Shown here: positions 34,499-47,000 of the stretch, piece after piece | Numbering within the stretch: position 1 is the first letter of the stretch | Layout: each line of letters starts with the position of its first letter | NCBI GenBank assembly: GCA_003254905.1 | Contig: QANU01011207.1 | Location: 1,108,449 to 1,172,448, forward strand | Length of the DNA stretch: 64,000 nucleotides | Direction of reading: 5' to 3' | Origin: Nissolia schottii | Taxonomy: Eukaryota; Streptophyta; Magnoliopsida; Fabales; Fabaceae | Notes under the pieces: generated by a model | The model's database searches: none | Told to the model about the DNA's origin: nothing | What the model saw: only the letters and a program-made list of their open reading frames with translations | Program-made: the position numbers and the translations under genes

Positions 34499-34991
34499 TT
34501 ACAGAAGACTTGACTTGTGAAGAACTACAAGATTATTGAAGGCCCACTTACTTAAAAATGGGAAAGTTTCAATAGGGACAAACCTCTCAGCACTTTCTTT
34601 TGAAGGTTGAAGAGAACCACGAGCAGAACAACTATGCCCTGGCCCTGGCCATGGCCATGGCCATGTTGATTTGACAGTCTTACCTGCAAAACAGAGATAC
34701 ACTAGGGCAACTGCTTTGCAAAATACTGGCTTACATTTGTCACCTTAGAAAAATTACCTTATTTCAGTTTTTTTTGTCATTTATAAAGGTCACGTCACAT
34801 TAGTTTATTTGAGCAAGAGAGGTGAATCATCCTCTTTATTCTGCTTATTAGGAAGATCATCCTCCTTACACTATAACAATTGAATGGCATGGCAATTAAG
34901 CACAATTAACATCACCTGAGACAGATAAGAGAATCAGAAAGGCCAAGAGGAAACAAAGGATGCAATAACAAGACCTGGAAAATATGACCAT
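34499..34991 (-). CDS. Candidate small secreted Trp-Pro-rich peptide gene
   Basis: I assembled this from two exons that splice in frame. Exon 1 (34991-34916) begins ATG and encodes a signal peptide: a basic start (MVIFSRS), then CYCILCFLLAFLILLSVS. It ends tca g before GTGATG. Exon 2 (34683-34499) follows a strong TTTTGCAG acceptor, completes the codon (g|gt, Gly) and encodes KTVKSTWPWPWPGPGHSC, then ESAERFVPIETFPFLS, to a stop; total 86 aa. The WPWPWP run comes from GGCCAT hexamers. A good donor (A/GTAAGT, about 34548) inside exon 2 could give another C-terminus after FPFL. It lies just 3' of the MINDY gene on the same strand, so a role as 3' UTR of that transcript is the main alternative. 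I know no family for it. Confidence 0.4.
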
Positions 34992-35558
34992 TGATTTCTA
35001 TCAGCTGACACTACTTTTGATGTTTGCTATGGGAACTGATAAAACAAGGGCGCAGGTTATCGACAGCAAAATGAGACTTTTCCCAGCAGATAATGTGATG
35101 ATAGTAATATACAAATACAAATATTCGATATTCCCTATTCAGAAACCAATCACGATAAATAATAATTTAATATTACAACAACTTCAAAGGCAACAACAGA
35201 TCTCACGTTTATTAATTACCCCGCCCCCGAAAGAACTAAATCTCTCTAATCGACGGCCAAGTGTACATTTTAATGAATCTTACAACTTGGCTTAACAACA
35301 AATATAACACCGGTTTTTGCCGAAACCTTTTGAATAACATGACAAAATCGAAGTCTGTGTCAGATACAAACGGCTATGCACATATTGGAGAAAATTCAGA
35401 TACTCGAGCCCCATTTTATGTGCCTGAGGAACAACAACAAAGTAAAACAGGAAAACATCATCTCTTCCTTCCTTTGGCATATAGCATGGCTGAACCACTT
35501 GTTTTTTAACTTCCCTTACACCTACAAAACCACAGCAAATGGCTCCATGTATATCCCC

Positions 35559-38500
35559 TCAGACTATGCTTGGAGGATCCCCTGACCAACTGCATACAGC
35601 ACGGGGCCAGCGAGTCCTTATGCAATCAACCAAAGGCGCGTGTTGAGAAGGCTCAGGTTTAGATACTTCGGCATCCTTCCTGGAAGATTCATTTGCACTG
35701 GAAGCAGATGAAACTGCCACATCTGCCATAAATTCCTCAGCCGTCCATCTCGGGGGAACGGAAACTCTCAATCTTGTGAGCCGGGGTCTTTGTAATGGAG
35801 TTTCACCCCGATAGTTTACTTGACTGCCATTCAGATCTGATTTAGCAATCCCATTAAAATGGTAAAGATCAAAAACCTTCTTACCCATCAGTCCTGATGA
35901 ATCCTTCAAACCTCCCGAGCTCTTATCAAGATCCAAAATGACTTGCCAGAACTCGCTCCATACAATGAAGCCTGTGCCGCAAAGGTGCTCAAGCTTCTCC
36001 GCTGGAAGTGTGATATTTGTTTCTCTGAGAACCTGATGGAACCCTTCCACACTGATGAAACCACCGCCTCCACTCTGATCTTGTGCATCAAAAGCTTTGC
36101 GGATCTGTGATTCCCTTTCTTCCAGTTCATTCTCGTTTTGAACATTGGTGTCAAGAGCGAACAGTACTGTGTAGTGGGATTCGCTCCCAACAACCCATAT
36201 CGGCCACTTTGGGCATTTCAAATACTGACCAACCTTACAGAAATTAAGGGATTCTAACAGCGTGAGAAATCCAACTTCCACGGGTTGGGATATACCTTTC
36301 AGAAACATTCCTCCACCTAAATCCATCCTCCCATCAAACACATTAGGGACAGCCTGCCCACAGAGCAGTAAGTTTACAATTTCCTGCAACACAGTATTCA
36401 GCCAAAAAGCAAAACCTTAAATATAATCTACCAAAGTATTTAAAATGAGCAGCAGTTTTCAATTATCTGTCGACATATACCTGGGACGCATGCCCAAAAG
36501 GAGCAGTAACCAGAGGTAGGCTAGGATCATCCCTGTCAGTTTGAATCAAGTCCTAGATGAAAGCAAAATATTGCAGGCATTAACAGGAGTAAATTTTTAA
36601 AGCATAATAATAACAACAAATGCAAATTTTATAATGCGTTTAATCACTTTATTGGCCACCATATTCTGCAACATGGTAGGAGTACACGCTCATATTTTTC
36701 TTAAACTTCAAAGAAGCGTAAAAGATCATTTACACATAAAAACTTGAAACTTGGGCCCCCTTACTATACACAGCACAGCTAAAAATTTATCAGATTAGGA
36801 TACAGACATAAAAAGCTGGAACTAGCATCATTCTGAAGCTAATAAGCTAAACAAACGTGCCATTGGTAGAAAATATGTCCTCCCTTTCAAATTGATAAAA
36901 CAAAAAACTTCAGGCAAAATCAACAGTGAAATAAGAAACAAGAGGAAACAATAAGTAACAAAGTCAACCACCCTCATCAGCATGGAGAAATGCAATTGGC
37001 ACTCTCTTAAAATGGGCATTGAGCACACATACAGACATACTTAAATGAATACTCCTAATAGGAGCAACTAAAATGTAGAAATGCAATCACACCCGCTATT
37101 CCAGTTAGCCATGACATCTGGTGACACTTTTTTGGGGTACAAAAATTCTGGTAAAGTTTTAATATTCAGGAAAAAGATACTCAAACTTATGCATATCTAG
37201 TCTCAAACTTAGTTCGTACTTTGTCGGTAGAATCCCTAACATATCTACATAAAGAATGAAAGTAGTCGTGAAAGAAGATTGATACCAAGCATCTATACTT
37301 AAAGACACAGTGAACTCTGAAGACTGACATTGCAATTAAAAAAAGCATACCAGTCCCCGAGAAAGTAAAGCAGAGATCAGGAAGAGCAATGCCCCCATAC
37401 GACTTTGGAATGAGGGAATCATTGCTTCAAGCCTCTTCAATGCACTTGCTTGCGATGTGTATGTTTCAACTCTAAGAACTTTTTGCAAATCCAAGCCTGA
37501 CTCAATGGAAAGACCTTCAAGTGCTTTTGCAATAACCTATTCATTGAACAAGACCTGACTCAGCAAATAAGCATATCAAAGAAGAACCACAAAAGACTGC
37601 AATGACAAGATAACAATTCTATATCCATATGTTGCACAACCAGTATTAATAGAAAATTCAAGCTACCTCATCCTTTGGAATTTTTTCAGAATGCTGAATG
37701 CCATTCCCTAGAATGCTCAAAGTCGCAATCACAACCCTTTCATTACTTCCACACATAGACAATATTTCACACATGCTTCTTACAAGGGCGCTGCCACAAT
37801 ATCACAAAAATATTAATAAAATATGCCATGAAGAAAGCACGTGTCAACCTACTATTGTCACGTGAATAAGTCCTCATTTAAATAAAATAGAATTAGTAAA
37901 GGAAACCAAATACAAAATGATATAAGCCAACAAATAAAACGCTATTAAAGGAAATTTAAATTGTCTGAGACAGAAAGGGATCCAGTTGAATCAAGAGCAC
38001 AACAGTGAGCAATAAATACACATGTTACATGTTCATGATCCACAAGAAAGAAATCAGAATGTCGGAGGTGGAAGATATTGACAGGATTTGGTACTACAAA
38101 TTCACAAGAAGCTCTATAATTAATGTATTTACCTACTAACACATGACTGATCAGGAAAAGTTCATCACCTTACTTTTACACCTTCGGTGAGTGAAGAAAA
38201 ATCATTTGATGAAACAGACTGACTTTTAGAAGACAATGCCCCTAGGCCCCGGTTCTGTGGCATGCTTAGTACATCTTTCAACTCATCACGAAAGAAAAGA
38301 ATGTATTTGAGCACAAATGCCTGCAAAAGTTAATGAAAGATGCAAGCAATATCAACAAATGAAAAAAATGCTTCTAGAACTTACAATGAGTACCAGTAGA
38401 AAAAATAAATGAAAAGGAAAGAAAAGCATAATAACAAATGCACACATCTGAATACATGCTCACACACAGACAAGCATACTATAAAATAATATTATTTCAA

Positions 38501-41441
38501 ATGTGACGCCACCTCAGTCCTTCGGACAGACAATTTCATCCCCTTTTCAAAAAAAAATTTGAGCTTTCAGGGATCTATTTGATTTTATGTTGAATGACTA
38601 ATGTAATGTCAGGTTTTTTTTTTTTTGGATAAAATCTAATGTCAGATTTTAACTTTCAAGGACCTATTTGATGTCAAAATTCTTTCAAGGACTAAATTGA
38701 TGTCATACAAAGCTTTCAGGGACTAAAGTAATAATTTACTCTATCAAAATTCAGCTTTCAACAAAGGAAACATTGGAGGTCAAAACGAAATTCATGAGTA
38801 AAAAAAAGCATTCTACAAGTTCCAAAACACAACTAACAAATGGGACCATTACTTGTATAGCTGCCAAAACGCCACATGGCCCACCTTCATGCTGTACTAG
38901 GCCCATGGATGTTTCTGGATCAGAGCTAAACCTATAGGAAAGTTTTCGTAGTGTTAGCAATAAAAAGCAATTAGATAAACCTGTTATAATTTACAAGCAT
39001 AAGAAACAAATAATTCAAACCTTTCTAGAAAAGGATGACAAGTGCAAATACAAAGCATGCGGATGAAGAGTTGAAGGCGAGGATTTATGACTTTAAAAGT
39101 TCTATTTAGAATGAAAAAAAAAATAGTAGTATATTTATAAATATACACCACATGGGAGTAAGGTTGCATGCATATGACCTTTCCCAAACTCTACATTGGT
39201 GATGAGCATCTCACGTACTAGGCCACCTTTTTCATAAACTATGCTCCACAAGGTGATAATCCGCACATGAACAGCTGTTGCTAAAGATTAATAAAAGTTT
39301 GACATTACATGGATAAGATACCAAACATATGCCACCATTGTTATCCACTGCCAGGCAAGGCAGGGGCTAGCATATCAGATTGCCTGAATCACTTAGAAAT
39401 GGAAGAAGTAGCTTTAACATGCCAACTGATGCACCTACCTCAGCAGCCTCATAGATTATCAAAAAAATTGACTCTTAAACAATCACTTGACCACTCTTAA
39501 CCAAATAGGTATCAGAAAGGAAGGGGAATATGTAAGACTTTGATCGACCTCGCAGAGGATGTAAAACAAAGACAGAATGCAAAAAAGAGAAGTTTCCCTT
39601 CGGTTGATGTCTCATCTTAGACATGAGACATTCTGCTCCATTTTTACACGTAGTCTTATACAAACTGAGTCCAACTCATCAGGGTAGTCAAACCCATGGG
39701 ATCCTGGCGAGATCCCGGCGTCCCAACCCATCTCACGCCCTCCGCATGAAAAACCCCATCCCATCCCAGCGATCTCGGCCCATCACAGCAATCTCAGGCT
39801 AGATGGTGAGGGTGAGCGGAAGACCTGTTTTTCAACCTCAAAATTTTCTGTTTTTTGAGTAAGTATAGCTACATATGGGTCTTTTTACTCGAATTTTACT
39901 CACCTATTAATTTAATAGGGTTTTTACTTTTCGTAGTTGTAGCCGACCCCACATAGTGGGATAAGGCTCTGTTGTTGTTGTTGTTGTTGTTTTACTTTTC
40001 AAAGTTGTTTTTTTCTCCTCACCACTTTTGCCTCTCTTGACTATATCTCTCACGCGACGCTGTCTCTTTTCCTTCCTCCCTTCTCCTGCAACTTCAGGCG
40101 ACAGCAGAACCACTCCAGCGACAAGCTTCAGGCAAATTTTATGAATTTGTTGCTGAATTTTATGTTCTGTTTTCCCTTCTAATACTCAGATTTTGTTTTG
40201 TTGACATTTATGTTTAGACTTTAGACTATTAAATTGATGGTGACTGCATGTTTCTTAAGTATGGAATTTGGAACTATAGATTATTGGATTATTTTATGAC
40301 TATTGATTAGTAATGACGAATGAATATGAGACAATTAATTTAAATTTGGATTTTTGTAGAGCATTTATATGTATTTAGTATACATTCATTACATTGCAAA
40401 TAATTTTGTATATATTGCCATCCTGGCCATCCCATCCCACTATTCCACACTATCCCTTTTTGCAGGGTCGGCTGGGATGGGTTGAGATACGGAATTGACT
40501 AACTTGCAACTCATACAAACTCAATTTGTTTTTGACATGTTTTTGCAACTATATCTGAACTAGTTTTCCTTTTCTAAGTTTCCTGTTTCAAAACATAAAG
40601 GTTTCCATTCTTCATACAGATGATTTGATACATCAAAATGTCAAAAATCTAGCTTCTCTAAGCTAAATAACCATCTCAAAACGACTTCCTCACATAATTT
40701 TCGACTACAATGATATTTTGATCTACAAACACCTCACCCAATGTATAATCCAATTCAAATCAAGTGCAAGAATGAGTCCTTCAATTTTTCAAACTCATTT
40801 CACAATAAATAAGTACTCAATCGCGATATAAACTTTTAAAACAATGACTAAATTCATACCCGAGTTACATTTTCAGTAACCGAAACCAACTAACTACACA
40901 CTTTCATATTGTAGTGACATGTCACAAAATATCAAAATCGAAAATTCACCAGAGGAAACAAACGACAACGAAATGGACGAGAATACCTTATTCCCTGGTT
41001 GCACCATTGCGCGAGAATCCCCTTTGAGACCTCATTGCCAAAAACCACAGCAAACAACTCATTTGCTTCTTCCATAGACAGCTCCTTACTCATCAACCTC
41101 TCACTCTTACTTCCCAAACGCGCTTCTTTCTCCTTCACCTGCTCTCTCTTCGCGACCTCGCCGCCGCCCTTCCCGCCTTTACCTGCCGTCGCCGTGGCAT
41201 CGCTCCTCTTTACCGTCGCCGTCGAGGATGACGCCGCCGCCATCATGCGCTTCTCAGCGGCGGCTGCCATGAGCTCCCTCTGCATCCGTCGGGTCTTGGC
41301 CTCCGGCGACTCATCCGGCGATCCCGACACGTCCCCGGAGACGGCGTCCCTCGGCTTGCTCCGCTTTGGCTCCGGCGGCGAGTGCTGCTGCATGCTCATC
41401 CGAATCGCCATTTGCAAATCATCTTCTTCGCGATCCGCCAT
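35559..41441 (-). CDS. MINDY-family deubiquitinase (MINDY-3/FAM188-like)
   Basis: Seven exons: 41441-40987, 38931-38853, 38320-38169, 37790-37667, 37536-37351, 36552-36481, 36383-35559; 630 aa. The N-terminus has a ubiquitin-interacting-motif-like helix (EEDDLQMAIRMSMQQ, residues about 5-19), then an Ala/Lys-rich linker. The catalytic core includes the cysteine loop LVQHEGGPCGVLAAIQ with C171 and a preceding Gln, and the histidine segment VVGSESHYTVLFALD with H426. An EF-hand-like region follows (about 435-500: AFDAQDQSGGGGFISVEGFH), as in animal MINDY-3. MINDY enzymes are cysteine proteases that trim K48-linked ubiquitin chains; a cytosolic or nuclear place is likely. Exon 3/4 joining uses donor TAAG/GTGATG because only this keeps the frame. 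Intron 1 (about 2.05 kb) carries a hAT transposon. The C-terminal tail (about 530-630) is Ser-rich and unlike animal members. Confidence 0.85.
38540..38740. repeat. Repeat fragment in MINDY intron 2
   Basis: Phrases CAGGGATCTATTTGAT, CAAGGACCTATTTGATGTC, CAAGGACTAAATTGATGTC and CAGGGACTAAAGTAAT recur here and resemble the interior of the 25.2-25.6 kb repeat. It lies in the intron between the first two catalytic exons. Confidence 0.35.
39680..40506. mobile_element. Non-autonomous hAT transposon in MINDY intron 1
   Basis: An 8-bp target-site duplication CAACTCAT lies at 39672-39679 and 40507-40514, the size typical of hAT elements. The termini CAGGGTAGTCAA and (inverted) CAAGTTAGTCAA are short terminal inverted repeats of hAT type. 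The subterminal regions are rich in GGGATGGG / CCCATCCC motifs. The 827-bp element has no transposase frame and contains a truncated SINE. Confidence 0.8.
39933..39989 (+). mobile_element. 5'-truncated SINE nested in the hAT element
   Basis: An 11-bp duplication TTTTACTTTTC flanks the insert (39922-39932 and 39990-40000). The 57-bp insert reads GTAGTTGTAGCCGACCCCAC, then GTGGGATAAGGCTCTG and a (TTG)n tail, which is the 3' end of a plant Au-like SINE as I remember it. The 5' part is missing, as in a truncated retrotransposition. Confidence 0.75.
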
Positions 41442-44083
41442 CTCCAAAACACCGAAAGAAAATAAAAAATCGCAAAAGTTCCGCAATCGAACGAAAAACC
41501 CTAGCAATCGAAATCGAAGTTTTTTCCCTTTCTCGAAGTTGGTGGTGCGAATCGGAATTCAAAGCCCTGGGGAGGGGCAATTGTGTAATTCGATTAACGA
41601 GGCGGTGCACGGACGCGCCGGTCGCCAGTGGCGGGGGAGCGAGTGGGGGTGAAACGGTGTCGCGCGGGGAGATTCCGCCCTTGTGCTTTTTTGTAGAGGA
41701 ACTTCGAAGTTGAATTGACGATGTGGCCCTCAGCACTAAGGAACTCTACAGGGTTGTGAATCGAGTGAATTAAGGAAGAAGATGAGGGCAATTCGGAGAA
41801 TTTAGTGTCGTGAGTTTTGATTTTTTGCAGAATGTGTATGCATGCTGCTATGGGAGATAGATATTTTTTCCCATTAATGCATAGGGAAGCGTTTCTGTTT
41901 TTCTGTTTATGGAAATTAAAATTAAAAATATTGCCTTAATTAAGCAACTATGTTTTGATTGTGAGATCAGGATTGGTATGTGTTATTAATGTTAAAATAT
42001 TTCTAAAAATACGAGTAAGAAAGTTATTACGTGATATTAAAATGTCACACAGCTTACTACTTTATACAATATTAAAAACTTTGACGCATTAGTCATGAAT
42101 TCTGTGAATGTCTTGGCTAAGACAAAAATAAATGTCATGCAAAATGTTATAAAAAAAATTATATTCACTTTTATTTTGTATTTGATATTTCAAAATAAAT
42201 AATGAAATTCAACAATAATTTATAAATTACTATTTAAAATAAATTTAAATAAGAGCATTTTGCCCCGATCAACCAACCACACAAAAATAATAATAATAAA
42301 TTATTTAATGTGTATTATCTCAATGTTAAAAAACAAAATGAGTATCATATCAACTATACAAATCATCAATGTCTCTGATTTTACTAGCAGTTATAGTACC
42401 GAATCAAGTAATAAATGATGAATGTTGGAAAGCAAACCTTTATTTCTAAATTGTAGCAGGAGAAATATCTAAAAAGCTTATCATGCATCATCAATGGGAA
42501 ATGCAGGAACTTTTGGCAGGTTTTCTTGATTTGTTAATGTGGATGGCTGGTTTTGGGAGGCAGTAGTGTGGAACGGAAAGGAGTTGATACCTCTTTAAGC
42601 TGTGGCCCATGAATGAAGCTTTTGGTGCATCTGAGCTACTACAATGCATATTGACCTCTGTAAATGTACATTTGAGTAATATACACTTTAGTTTTTTTTT
42701 TAAAGATTTTCAGTTTAACAGAGTTCATCAAAGATTAAATTGATACACATACTGTCCGCAAAGAAATAAAATGTTAAAAACTTATACTTTAAAGGACAAA
42801 TATATTATGATTTGTTAATATAGCATAAAATCTTTTCAGGATTTAGGTATGCATTTAATCTTTTTAATCTCTAAAGTGTTAAAACAAAGATTTTTCTGGG
42901 ATCAAAGTAAATATTCAAATTCATTTTTGAAGCTGTTAACATCGATTAAATTTGTTTGTTGTGTTATAAAAATTATTATATTAGTCTTTAAAATCCTCAA
43001 ATCTCAATTAAATGAATCACTGGTAGGAATTAATTTAACTTATACTAAATAACTAACTTGAAAAACTTTTGACTACTTCAAAGATGAATATAATCATTTT
43101 TGTAACCTAAAGACAAATTTGATTGATATTAATAACTTCCAAGAATTTTGAGTTAACTCTTACATTCTTATGAGTTTACCATTTTATCATATAAAAATGA
43201 GTTAACTCTCACATAAACTCGATTTTGTTTAAACTTATACAAATTTAAGTGAACTCAATAAAAATTGATTATGATTTTGCAAGTTTACCATTTCAAATTA
43301 TCACTTTATTTTTTTTAATGTACAAATTTAGTAGCTTTTGGTGGATACTTAATTGATTTATTTATGTTAAATAATATCAATTGAGACATGAACTTCATTA
43401 AATTTCATTTAATAATAAATATGAATGTATGAAGACAATATCTCACATATAAATGAGTACAAGCGCACCTCCTATAAATAAACTCCCCATCATTGTGGGA
43501 GAAGTTGACCCAAAGTGCTTAATTTAAGTTGTGAAATTATCATTAAACAATACTTGAGAGATATAATAAATGTATCTATCCATGAAAAAAAAATTGTATA
43601 TAGGTTGAGTGTAAGTTGATAATACAAGCGTCCCAACCATTTTTTATTATCATTTTCCCTAGAAAAGATGGCCTTGTCAAAAAATTAAGATAAGATTCGG
43701 GTATAAATTTTCTGGACTCAGCCCATAATTTGTTCACACCGTGGTTGGCACGAATCCCGAAAAGGGAAGTGCATATTCCATTGCATCACAGATCAAACAG
43801 CGCTAGATGGGAAAGAAAAGAGAGAAGGACGAAAATCGTTATCGGCCGCAGCAGCCATTAAGATCATCCACGTGTCAGATAGCAGCATGAGATAGTGCCC
43901 CATCTTCCTCCTCCGTCACCCAAAACCTCGAACCCAGCAACCGTTACCCCTTTTCGTCATTATTAATTCGTGGTCCCCTTCACCCCCCCCCCCTCCCTCT
44001 CTCTTTCTCCCGCATCTCTTGAGGAGCGGTTACTCGATTCTGATTTCTTGAGAGAGAGCGAACAAGTTGAAGGACCAACAGAA
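41442..44083. other. Divergent intergenic region MINDY / FBPase
   Basis: MINDY leader and promoter on the left, FBPase promoter on the right. In between is AT-rich DNA with weak repeat phrases at about 42.7-43.1 kb. No gene seen; the GC-rich patch at 41580-41700 has only shadow frames. Confidence 0.5.
43868..43876 (+). promoter_or_regulatory. G-box/ABRE-like element upstream of FBPase
   Basis: CCACGTGTC, about 215 bp upstream of the FBPase start codon. CACGTG cores bind bZIP and bHLH factors and are common in light- and ABA-controlled plant genes. Function here is inferred from position. Confidence 0.4.
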
Positions 44084-47000
44084 ATGGATCACAGCGCAGA
44101 TGCACAACGCACGGATTTGATGACGATCACGCGGTTCGTGCTGAACGAGCAGAGCAAGCACCCCGAATCCCGCGGCGATTTCACCATCCTCCTCAGTCAC
44201 ATTGTTCTCGGCTGCAAATTCGTCTGCTCTGCAGTCAACAAGGTCTCTCTCTCTCTCTCTCTCTATGTATTATTTAATATTTTATTATTGATAAATTTTA
44301 AATATATCAAAATTTAAATTCATCTGTAAAGGTAATTAATACATGTACCTTTCATATAAATAATGTGCAGGCTGGTCTTGCTAAACTCATTGGACTTGCC
44401 GGAGAAACCAATGTTCAGGCAAGTGAATTCATCATTAACTTCTTATGTTTGTGAAAATCCATGGTAGAGCTGAGAAATAAAGAAGAGACGAAACTGAAAT
44501 GACTCAATGAAATTAGCGAAATGAGAAAAGTTTAACTGATACAAGTGATTACATGCCTTATACAGGTAGGCACGGAAGGGCAACTAATCCTAACTAGCTA
44601 GCTAACTAACTAACATGATAACATCTCTAACAATGTTAATCGTGTCGGCAACCGCAATTTAAAACCGTCTATTCTATGTTATTCTGTTTTTTGAATTTGA
44701 ATCGGCCTCCAATTTGGCTGATTGATTTGTTTATTTATGTGCTCTTCTGTTTGGGTTGAACTTTGAAGGGTGAAGAGCAGAAGAAACTGGATGTACTTTC
44801 CAATGAAGTCTTCATCAATGCCATGATAAGCAGTGGCCGAACTGTGAGTGCCTTCGTTGAGTGATTTGTTACTCTGGGGAGTGGATTCTCTCATGTTATT
44901 TTTTTCACATGACAACAAGGTCATGTGTGCTCTTCTATCATTAATTGAGAAAGTGGACCTATGCATAACATAAGTAATAAACAAATTAATGGTAAAAGAT
45001 CACACGTGATCTTGTCATATGAAAAAATAGCATGAGAGGATCAATTCTCCAATGGGGGAATTGGTTTTTGCTGATTGTATATTTGTATGTTATTGTGCAT
45101 GGTCTTTTAACAGAGCATCTTGGTGTCCGAAGAAGACGAGGAAGCAACCTTCGTGGAGCCTCCTAAGCGTGGAAAGTCAGTTCACTCTCTTTCCTTTTGT
45201 TTCCCTTACTTGTCTTAATTTGTTCCATGTTTGCTCCACATATTACATAAGGTCATTGATTTAATTAGCTTTGATTTGTTGAGTGAGTCTGACGATGATG
45301 ATGATGCAGGTACTGTGTTGTTTTTGATCCGCTGGATGGTTCCTCCAACATCGATTGTGGAGTTTCCATTGGAACGGTATGATCCCTTTTTCTTATGTAT
45401 GTATGTATGTATGTATGTATGTATGTATGCATGTATGTATAACTTGGTATTGTGGTTATCAATTGAGTATATTGTGTTTCACGTAGATTTTTGGCATTTA
45501 CATGGTGAAAGATGTGAATGAACCAAGCTTAGAAGATGTATTGCAACCCGGGAAGAACATGTTGGCAGCTGGTTATTGTATGTATGGAAGCTCCTGCACG
45601 GTATAGTAAACTATCCCTTATCCCGTTCTTATGGTACAACATCTGAGGACTGAAAACTCTTGATTTTATTTTGCTTGAATGCCTTATTACCCCATTAAAA
45701 TTTGGGGTTTAATGATTTTGCAGTTGGTGTTAAGCACTGGAACTGGTGTTAATGGTTTCACTCTAGACCCATCTCTTGGTGAGTTCATCCTAACTCACCC
45801 TGACATTAAGGTATCACTCTGCTCACTTATGGATCATTATTTCTTTTAGAAAATGTGTGCTTGGATGAACTGTTTAACTTTTAATTTGTTCAAATTGAAT
45901 ATACGCAAGTAGGAATCTTAGGCCACATACTTGTGTTTTTGTAGAAGTTCCTTAGATAGCCTTAAACTCTGCTTCTCTGTATGAATATTTGCCTATTTTA
46001 ATTTTAGATGAGAAAAAAGTTAGTGTGTTAACTCATATGGCTTGATTAGGCTATATGTTAATTGTTTGCTTAGATTTGTTGTTTCACTATGCAGATCCCT
46101 AAGAAAGGCAAGATTTATTCGGCGAATGAAGGAAATGCCAAAAATTGGGATGGTCCTACTGCCACGTATGAGTGAATTCTGTAATGTTATAATGTTTTCC
46201 AGAACTATAGTGCAATTTATTTTTGACAATATTAACTCATGTTTATTCTGTTCAGTTATGTGGAGAAATGCAAGTTTCCCAAAGATGGTTCATCGCCGAA
46301 GTCTCTAAGATATATTGGAAGGTATCATGGATTCTCATTTCTCAACATATGTGTGAATATTGCCAGTAGATGACTGAATCAAATGTTCAGTTAACGGCCT
46401 TCTGCCAAAAAAGTTTAAGTTTCAACATCTTTTCCTAATTTTGACATTGATGCACACTAACAGCATGGTAGCTGATGTTCATCGCACATTGCTATACGGA
46501 GGTATCTTTTTGTACCCTGCTGATAAAAAGAGTCCAAATGGAAAACTTCGGTATGTCATTTTACCTTTATTATTTCTGGGAGTGTATCCATACTTCATAT
46601 ACTTTCTATGAACTGATTTCTTGAAGGAAAAAAAACGTGACTTGATTTTGCTTGTTTTTGTGTAGTGTACTCTATGAGGTATTTCCAATGTCATTTTTGA
46701 TGGAAAAAGCAGGAGGTCAGGCATTCACTGGCAAGCTAAGGGTAATTTGCTTAACAGTCATGCTATTATAACAATTCAATTTGACAATCATACTCACAAA
46801 TGTGAGAGATCCATGGTAGACCTCATATAGACCCCACACATTTGTAAGTGTGATTGTCAAATTAGATTGTCATAGTATCATTTCTGTTTGTTGGAAGCAC
46901 TTTTTTTTTTGTTTATTTTGGTTTCTCCCTCACGAGAAATCACCACCTTGTAGATTCTAGCCATGCCTTAATCTTACCGAAAGAGAATATCAGTCACCCC

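Noticed and set aside
34984-35295. 103-codon plus-strand frame opposite exon 1 of the candidate peptide gene
   Set aside because: Low-complexity Asn/Ile-rich tail, no splice or family support.
40999-41736. Plus- and minus-strand frames around the first MINDY exon
   Set aside because: Shadows of a GC-rich exon and its leader; no family match and no splice logic.
45265-45462. Minus-strand frame with Tyr/Ile/His repeats
   Set aside because: Translation of the (TATG)n microsatellite in an FBPase intron.
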